From an uncultured Oscillospiraceae bacterium (GTDB lineage: Bacteria > Bacillota > Clostridia > Oscillospirales > Oscillospiraceae): a stretch of DNA of 11,420 nucleotides. A program made the translations under genes and the position numbers. Each line of letters starts with the position of its first letter. Position 1 is the first letter of the stretch. Of this stretch, positions 6,912 through 11,420 are shown in pieces. The notes under the pieces were generated by a model that did no database searches, was not told where the DNA came from, and saw only the letters and a program-made list of their open reading frames with translations. The stretch is from the NCBI GenBank assembly GCA_934635545.1, contig CAKTZN010000046.1:1-11420 (forward strand), given 5' to 3'.

Positions 6912-8324
6912 ATGATCAGATTCGGTACCGGCGGATGGCGCGCCATCATCGCCGACGGGTTTACCAAGGAAAATATCCGGCTGCTGATGGCGGGCCTGTG
7001 CCGCCTGATGGAGAAGGAGGGCCTCTCCGGCGCGGAGATCTGCGTGGGCTATGACCGGCGCTTCCTGTCCAAGGAGTCCGCCCACTGGGCGGCGGAGGTG
7101 CTGGCGGGCTACGGTTTCCATCCCTATGTGATCAACCGCTCCAGCCCCACGCCGCTGATGATGTTCACGGTGAAGAAGCGGCAGGAGCCCTACGGCATCG
7201 CCGTCACCGCCAGCCACAACCCTGCCATCTATAACGGCATCAAGGTGTTCACCGCCGGCGGCCGGGACGCCGACCAGACGGTGACCGCCCGCATCGAGGC
7301 AGAGATCGCCGCCCTGCCCCCCGGCGATGTGAAGAGCGTGGACTATGACGAGGCCCTGGCCCGGGGGCTGATCACCGAGGCCAACCCCATGAACGAGTAT
7401 CTGGACAGCATCCTGTCCGCCGTGAACGTGGAGGCCATCAAGAAGGCCGCCCTGCGGATCGGCTTTGACCCCATGTACGGCGTGAGCTGGTCCAGCCTCA
7501 GCATGCTGCTGACCACCTGCCGGTGCGACCTGGAGATCATCCACGACCGCCACGATACCCTCTTCGGCGGCAAGCTGCCTGCACCCAATGTGGATACGCT
7601 GAAGCCTCTGTCGGCCCTGGTGCTGGACAAGCGCTGCGACCTGGGCATCGCCACCGACGGCGACGCCGACCGTCTGGGCGTCATCGACAACGAGGGGCAG
7701 TTCATCCATCCCAACAAGCTGCTGGTGCTGCTGTACTACTATCTGGTGAAGTACCGGGGCTGGCAGGGACCCTGCGTCCGCAACAACTCCACCAGCCATC
7801 TGCTGGATCGCGTGGCGGAGGGCCTGGGCCAGCGGTGCTATGAGGTGCCGGTGGGCTTCAAGTGGGTGTCCGCCAAAATGACGGAGACCGACGCCATCAT
7901 CGGCGGCGAGTCCTCCGGCGGCATGGCGGTGCGGGGCCACATCTCCGGCAAGGACGGCATCTACGCCGCCGCGCTGCTGGTGGAGATGCTGGCCGTCACT
8001 GGCAAATCGGTGTCGGCGCTGTTCGCCGAGATCGCCGGGCAGTACGGCGATCCCCAGTGGGCGGAGGCGGATTTCCGCATGACGCCGGAGCACAAAGCGG
8101 CGCTGCAGGAGCGGCTGTTCGTGAAGCATGAGGTGCCGGATTTCGGCGCGGCCATTGATCACATCAGCCGTGAGGACGGCTGCAAGGTGTATTTCGCCGA
8201 CGGAAGCTGGGTCATCTGCCGCTTCTCCGGCACGGAGCCGCTGCTGCGGATGGCCGCCGAGGCGGAGCAAAAGGAGACCGCCGCGGGGTATATCCGGGCG
8301 TGGCAGGCGCTGCTGGCCCTGTAA
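6912..8324 (+). CDS. Alpha-D-phosphohexomutase (phosphoglucomutase/phosphomannomutase family)
   Basis: Complete 470-residue cytoplasmic enzyme that would move phosphate between C1 and C6 of a hexose. All four signature loops are visible: the phosphoserine loop TASHNP with Ser101, the metal-binding loop DGDADR at 249-254, the sugar-specificity loop GGESSGG at 331-337, and the phosphate-binding loop CRFSGTEP at 436-443. The N-terminal FGTGGWRAIIADGF is also typical of the family. Its gene begins one base after the phosphorylase stop, so the two are translationally close and surely co-transcribed. It would convert the phosphorylase product, either GlcNAc-1-phosphate or glucose-1-phosphate, to the 6-phosphate for catabolism. 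Which sugar it prefers cannot be read from these motifs. It is not GlmM-like in its specificity loop (GlmM usually has GEQSGH). The operon ends at the terminator just downstream. Confidence 0.95.
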   Translation: MIRFGTGGWRAIIADGFTKENIRLLMAGLCRLMEKEGLSGAEICVGYDRRFLSKESAHWAAEVLAGYGFHPYVINRSSPTPLMMFTVKKRQEPYGIAVTASHNPAIYNGIKVFTAGGRDADQTVTARIEAEIAALPPGDVKSVDYDEALARGLITEANPMNEYLDSILSAVNVEAIKKAALRIGFDPMYGVSWSSLSMLLTTCRCDLEIIHDRHDTLFGGKLPAPNVDTLKPLSALVLDKRCDLGIATDGDADRLGVIDNEGQFIHPNKLLVLLYYYLVKYRGWQGPCVRNNSTSHLLDRVAEGLGQRCYEVPVGFKWVSAKMTETDAIIGGESSGGMAVRGHISGKDGIYAAALLVEMLAVTGKSVSALFAEIAGQYGDPQWAEADFRMTPEHKAALQERLFVKHEVPDFGAAIDHISREDGCKVYFADGSWVICRFSGTEPLLRMAAEAEQKETAAGYIRAWQALLAL

Positions 8325-8331
8325 AGCCCAT

Positions 8332-8358
8332 AAAAAGCCACCCGATGGGTGGCTTTTT
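8332..8358 (+). terminator. Rho-independent terminator after the mutase gene
   Basis: A perfect 12-bp stem (AAAAAGCCACCC 8332-8343 with GGGTGGCTTTTT 8347-8358) has a GAT loop and ends in a T-run within the stem. The A-rich left arm makes it look bidirectional. It ends the phosphorylase-mutase operon and separates it from the kinase gene. Confidence 0.95.
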
Positions 8359-8370
8359 CGCTATGGAGTA

Positions 8371-8379
8371 TGCTATACT
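8371..8379 (+). promoter_or_regulatory. Extended -10 promoter for the kinase gene
   Basis: TGC followed by TATACT (8374-8379, one mismatch to TATAAT) is an extended -10 element. No good -35 is seen, as that region falls in the T-run of the preceding terminator. It lies about 30 bases before the kinase start, and the -10 is embedded in the inverted repeat AGTAT-GCT-ATACT (8367-8379). Confidence 0.5.
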
Positions 8380-8407
8380 GAAAGAAAAACAACGTCAGGA
8401 GAGGGTT

Positions 8408-10105
8408 ATGAGGAAGAAAACGGCGGAGAAGAGACCGCTGTCCCTGAAATGGGGACTGATGGCGGTGATGGTGGCCTGCTGGGTGATCCCCATTGTGGCC
8501 ATCGTGGCGGTGGCGGGCATGCTGCTGAACCACAACTATGAGCAAAGCCTGCGGGAGAGCGTGTCGGCCAGCGTGGATCACGCCATGGAGCAGACCACCC
8601 TGCGGCTGTCCGACGCCATGGAGGCATCCAAGGCCGTGTCCTATAACGGCGAGATCCGTGAGGCCTATCGGGCCTATGAGACCAGCGGCGACCGGCAGGG
8701 CCTCTATAACCGGGTGGTGAGCTATTTCGGCCAGAGCTTTTCCCGGAACGAGACGTTCAAGGCGGCGTTCCTCACCTTCAACGACCATCCGGACAAGCTG
8801 TACTACTACGCCGACTCCTACCGGGCCAACGGCTATCAGCGGGCCCAGCACTTCCGCACGGAGGTGCAGCCCCGGGTGGACGCCCTGCTGCAGACGGTGG
8901 ATACCGGCATCTATTTCATGGAGGACGAAGGGGAGCTGTACATCACCCGCAACCTGCTGGACGGGGCCTTTCAGCCCTATGCCCAACTGACGCTGCTGTG
9001 TGACGTGAGCATCGTGTTCCAGCCCTTTGCCAGTCTTCTGCAGGATGCCCGGGTGGAGGTGACGCTGGACGATGTGGTCTTCTGCCTGTCGGAGGGCCCG
9101 GAGGAGAGCGGCGCCGACATGCAGGAGGTGCTGTCCGACTACGCGGCGGACTTCGGCGGCCACACCCTGTCGGTGACGGTGGCGGCCACCACGCTGCGGC
9201 TGTGGGGCGCCATGCCGGGGCTGCGGTGGGCGGTGGTGCTGATCCTGCTGCTGGGCATCCCCCTGGTGATCGGCATCGTGCTGCTGTTCTACCGGTTCGT
9301 CACCCGCCCGGTGGAGACGCTGGTGGACGCCGCGGAGCGGGTGGCCAGCGGCCAGCGGGGCTATCTCATCCAGGACACCACCGGCAGCCTGGAATTCCAG
9401 AGCCTTTACAGCCACTTCAATCAGATGTCCACGGAACTGCAGCGGCAGTTCCAGCAGCTCTATCAGGAGCAGCAGGCGCTGCAGGAGACCCGGATCAAGG
9501 CCCTGCAGTCCCAGATCAACCCCCATTTCCTCAACAACACCCTGGAGGTCATCAGTTGGGAGGCCCGCCTGGCGGAGAACGACCGGGTCTGCGCCATGAC
9601 GGAGGCCCTGGCCACCATGCTGGACGCCGCCCTTGACCGGGACGGCCAGGGCATGGCCTCGCTGCGGCAGGAGCTGAGCTATGTGGACGCCTATCTCTAC
9701 ATCGTGGGCCAGCGCCTGGGCCCGAAGCTGACGGTCGCCAAGGAGGTGGACAGCACGCTGCTGGACACGGTGATCCCCAAGCTCATTCTGCAGCCCATCG
9801 TGGAGAACGCGGTGGAGCACGACCTGACGCCCCACAGGGGCGGCCGATTGACGGTGCGGGCCCGGCGGGAGGGGGACTGCCTGGTGCTGGAGGTGGAGCA
9901 TGACGGCAGGATCACACCGGACGATCGGGCCCGGATCGAGGCGCTGCTGTCCGATACGGCCAGGGACAGCGGCGGCAAGGTGGGCCTGCGGAACGTGCGG
10001 GAGCGGCTGCGGCTGCTGTACCGCGGCGCGGCGGCGCTGACCATCACCCAGGCGGCGGAGAACAGCATCCTGGCCCGCATCACCCTGCCGCTGGCGGAGG
10101 GATGA
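8408..10105 (+). CDS. YesM-type membrane sensor histidine kinase
   Basis: 565 residues from ATG 8408, chosen because AGGAG (8397-8401) precedes it and the protein then starts with a short basic tail before the first membrane segment. Layout: TM1 about 14-40, an extracytoplasmic sensor region about 41-270 (possibly Cache-like), TM2 about 272-297, HAMP about 298-350, a glutamine-rich coiled linker, then the His_kinase domain with QINPHFLNNTLEV, phospho-acceptor His373. The ATPase part has the N-box IVENAVEH with Asn467 and GLRNVRERLRLLY at 526-538. The first G-box is degenerate: EHDGRITPDD at 497-506 instead of a DNGxG pattern. Such kinases usually pair with an AraC-type (YesN) response regulator that controls sugar-uptake genes, but none is in the window. 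It lies between a sugar operon and a sugar-binding protein gene, which suggests it senses carbohydrate availability. Confidence 0.94.
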   Translation: MRKKTAEKRPLSLKWGLMAVMVACWVIPIVAIVAVAGMLLNHNYEQSLRESVSASVDHAMEQTTLRLSDAMEASKAVSYNGEIREAYRAYETSGDRQGLYNRVVSYFGQSFSRNETFKAAFLTFNDHPDKLYYYADSYRANGYQRAQHFRTEVQPRVDALLQTVDTGIYFMEDEGELYITRNLLDGAFQPYAQLTLLCDVSIVFQPFASLLQDARVEVTLDDVVFCLSEGPEESGADMQEVLSDYAADFGGHTLSVTVAATTLRLWGAMPGLRWAVVLILLLGIPLVIGIVLLFYRFVTRPVETLVDAAERVASGQRGYLIQDTTGSLEFQSLYSHFNQMSTELQRQFQQLYQEQQALQETRIKALQSQINPHFLNNTLEVISWEARLAENDRVCAMTEALATMLDAALDRDGQGMASLRQELSYVDAYLYIVGQRLGPKLTVAKEVDSTLLDTVIPKLILQPIVENAVEHDLTPHRGGRLTVRARREGDCLVLEVEHDGRITPDDRARIEALLSDTARDSGGKVGLRNVRERLRLLYRGAAALTITQAAENSILARITLPLAEG

Positions 10106-10120
10106 TCGCCGCCCTTTGCA

Positions 10121-10160
10121 CAAAATTGCGCAAGGACGGGCAAGAAACGGCAAGCGCAGG
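10121..10160 (+). repeat. Tandem 10-base repeats (CAAGNNNNGG) upstream of the binding-protein promoter
   Basis: Four consecutive 10-base units: CAAAATTGCG, CAAGGACGGG, CAAGAAACGG and CAAGCGCAGG. The last three share CAAG at exact 10-base spacing (10131, 10141, 10151) and GG at positions 9-10; the first is degenerate. The array stops three bases before the possible -35 at 10164. Helical phasing next to a weak -35 suits an activator such as an AraC-type protein, which is inference. Confidence 0.55.
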
Positions 10161-10163
10161 TCT

Positions 10164-10192
10164 TATGCAAAATGACCTTCATACGCTATAAT
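10164..10192 (+). promoter_or_regulatory. Promoter of the sugar-binding protein gene
   Basis: A perfect -10 TATAAT (10187-10192) has only a weak -35, TATGCA (10164-10169, three of six), at 17-base spacing. Transcription would begin near 10199, giving a leader of about 47 bases. The phased repeats end just before it. This promoter makes the binding-protein gene independent of the kinase gene, although no terminator is visible between the two. Confidence 0.68.
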
Positions 10193-10199
10193 AGAGACC

Positions 10200-10219
10200 G
10201 TGACATAGGAACATGTCAC
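10200..10219 (+). promoter_or_regulatory. Inverted repeat at the predicted transcript start
   Basis: GTGACAT (10200-10206) and ATGTCAC (10213-10219) are perfect inverted arms around AGGAAC. The repeat begins eight bases after the -10, so it is either an operator covering the start site or a stem-loop at the very 5' end of the mRNA that could protect it from 5' exonuclease decay. It has no T-run, so it is not a terminator. Confidence 0.5.
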
Positions 10220-10245
10220 AAATCAAAAAAGGGAGACAAGATACT

Positions 10246-11420
10246 ATGAAAAAGTTTTTGGCAATGCTTCTGGCATTGGTCATGGTGCTGAGCCTCGTCG
10301 CCTGCGGCGGCCAGGGCGGCAATGACAGCCAGAATACCGACGGCGCGTCCGTCACCCTGAACGTTGTCACCTCCTACGGCGGCGACGACGGCAACCGCAA
10401 GAATTTCGAGGCCGCTGTGGCCGCCTATGAGGAAGCCACCGGCAATAAGGTCAACGACGGCTCCGCCACCTCCAACGAGGAGTGGAAGGCCAAGGTGCTG
10501 ACCGACTTCGAGACCGGCTCCGAGCCCGACGTGCTGTTCTTCTTCACCAACGCCGATGCCGAGCCCTTCATCACCGCCGACAAGGTGGTCTCCATCGACG
10601 AGATCCGCGCCGAGTATCCCGACTATGCCGCCAACATGAAGGACAGCATGATGGCCACCGCCGCTGACGGCAAGCACTACTCCGTGCCCTCCTCCGGCTT
10701 CTGGGAGAACATGTTCGTCAACAAGGCCGTTCTGGACGAGTGCGGCGTGGCCATGCCCGGCCCCGACTACACCTGGGATCAGTTCCTGGCCGACTGCCAG
10801 ACCATCCTGGACAACGGCTATACCCCCATCGCCTGCTCCCTGTTTGAGGTGCCCCACTATTGGTTCGAGTTCGCCGTCATGAACAACGGCACCCTGGCCA
10901 ACCAGTTGGATGTCCCCACCGTGGACGCTGACGGCAAGCTGGACGCCGCCGGTGAGAAGTGGGTGGCCGCTCTGAACAATCTGAAGGATCTGTATGAGCG
11001 CGGCTACTTCCCCAAGAACACCCTGACCGCCAGTGACGCCGAGACCGTCGCCATGTTCGGCGAGGGCGAGGCTGCCTTCCTGATCGACGGCTCCTGGAAG
11101 GTGGGCTACTTCAACGAGAACCACGCCGACGAGCTGGAGAACTACTCCGTGTCCTTCGTGCCCGCCAAGGGTGAGCGCAAGGCCACCGAGGCCATCGGCG
11201 GCATCTCCATGGGCTACTTCATCACCCGCAAGGCCTGGGATGATCCCGCCAAGCGTGAGGCTGCCGTGAAGTTCGTGGAGACCCTGACCTCCGATGAGAC
11301 CATGAGCACCTTCGTGACCACCGAGGTCACCGCCCTGGTGAACGGCGCCAAGCCCTCCGGCCTGAACGTCCTGCAGCAGACCGCCGCCGACGTGAACGCC
11401 CAGATCACCGGCGTTGTGGG
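10246..11420 (+). CDS. ABC transporter sugar-binding lipoprotein (partial, cut at the window end)
   Basis: 391 residues are present and the frame is open at the end of the window; family members are usually 420-450 residues, so perhaps 30-60 are missing. GGGAGA at 10231-10236 precedes the ATG. The N-terminus is a lipoprotein signal (MKKFLAMLLALVMVLSLVAC) with lipobox LVAC and lipid-bearing Cys20, followed by a glycine-rich linker, so the protein is anchored outside the membrane. The body looks like the family 1 carbohydrate-binding proteins of CUT1 importers: VVTSYGGDDG near the first strand, EPDVLFFF, GKHYSVPSSGFWENMFVNKA in the hinge region, TWDQF, and MFGEGEAAFLIDGSW at 270-284. The sugar cannot be named; given the neighbours a disaccharide such as chitobiose or cellobiose is plausible. 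The six arginine codons are all CGC or CGT with no CGG, unlike the kinase gene, which fits high expression. Permease genes are expected downstream. Confidence 0.93.
   Translation, partial: MKKFLAMLLALVMVLSLVACGGQGGNDSQNTDGASVTLNVVTSYGGDDGNRKNFEAAVAAYEEATGNKVNDGSATSNEEWKAKVLTDFETGSEPDVLFFFTNADAEPFITADKVVSIDEIRAEYPDYAANMKDSMMATAADGKHYSVPSSGFWENMFVNKAVLDECGVAMPGPDYTWDQFLADCQTILDNGYTPIACSLFEVPHYWFEFAVMNNGTLANQLDVPTVDADGKLDAAGEKWVAALNNLKDLYERGYFPKNTLTASDAETVAMFGEGEAAFLIDGSWKVGYFNENHADELENYSVSFVPAKGERKATEAIGGISMGYFITRKAWDDPAKREAAVKFVETLTSDETMSTFVTTEVTALVNGAKPSGLNVLQQTAADVNAQITGVV

Noticed and set aside
1799..8270. Other long minus-strand frames opposite tex (1799-3094), the phosphorylase (4484-5659, 5711-6967) and the mutase (6888-8270)
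   Set aside because: They are shadows of the plus-strand genes, with low-complexity composition (His, Gln, Val, Gly) and no family motifs.
8390..8399. CAACGTCAGG upstream of the kinase as a third copy of the 10-base regulatory motif
   Set aside because: Only seven of ten bases match CAAGCGCAGG, it lies downstream of the -10, and its end overlaps the ribosome binding site.
8300..8407. Upstream in-frame starts at 8300 and 8363 for the kinase
   Set aside because: Those starts would put the terminator and/or the promoter inside the coding region and lack ribosome binding sites. ATG 8408 has AGGAG six bases upstream.
10090..10116. Possible terminator at the end of the kinase gene
   Set aside because: Only a short GGCG/CGCC pairing with a long loop and CCCTTT is present; too weak to call.
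8159..10153. Very long open frame (664 codons) on the minus strand opposite the kinase gene
   Set aside because: It is rich in His, Gln, Leu, Val, Gly and Ala without recognisable domains, as expected from reading a GC-rich gene antisense. The plus-strand frame has clear kinase motifs, a ribosome binding site and a promoter.
10216..11124. 302-codon minus-strand frame opposite the binding-protein gene
   Set aside because: It is glycine- and valine-rich with no recognisable motif, and the opposite frame is a clear lipoprotein with promoter and ribosome binding site.

Overview
The window looks like part of the chromosome of a high-GC member of the Clostridia, probably a gut Oscillospiraceae-type Firmicute. 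The reasons are strong AGGAGG-like ribosome binding sites, TATAAT-type promoters, a YesM-type histidine kinase, a lipoprotein signal peptide typical of that group (starting MKKFLAMLLALVMVLSLVAC), and very GC-rich third codon positions. The assignment rests on sequence style and recalled homologues, not on a database search. All seven genes lie on the + strand and the gaps between them are all shorter than 180 bases. No mobile element, CRISPR array, tRNA or rRNA was seen.

Left part (1-4400), housekeeping or redox genes. A U32-peptidase-like TIM-barrel protein with a dense cysteine cluster (24-935) is followed by a short terminator-like hairpin, then tex (1037-3196) and, 53 bases on, an aldo/keto-reductase-fold protein with two C-terminal Fe-S motifs (3250-4344). 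Tex and the reductase probably form one transcript ending at a strong terminator (4361-4398). Two points stand out. The tex mRNA must pass through the hairpin in its leader, and the reductase has histidines where the family's catalytic Tyr and Lys should be.

Right part (4400-11420), carbohydrate use. A GH94 phosphorylase that looks most like N,N'-diacetylchitobiose phosphorylase (4517-6910) is followed after one base by a phosphohexomutase (6912-8324). Together they would split an imported beta-linked disaccharide with phosphate and move the resulting sugar-1-phosphate to sugar-6-phosphate. After a perfect terminator comes a YesM-type membrane histidine kinase (8408-10105). Last is an ABC sugar-binding lipoprotein (10246 onward, cut by the window end), whose permease genes are expected just outside.

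The most interesting non-coding signals are at the two sugar-gene promoters. Three exact CAAGNNNNGG units, in 10-base phase, sit just upstream of the binding-protein promoter, and a 9/10 match to the last unit lies upstream of the phosphorylase promoter. This fits control by an AraC-type response regulator partnered with the kinase, but no such regulator is in the window. An inverted repeat also sits at the predicted transcription start of the binding-protein gene. I see no clearly new multi-gene system. The unusual points are the regulatory repeats, the altered reductase active site and the cysteine cluster of the first gene.
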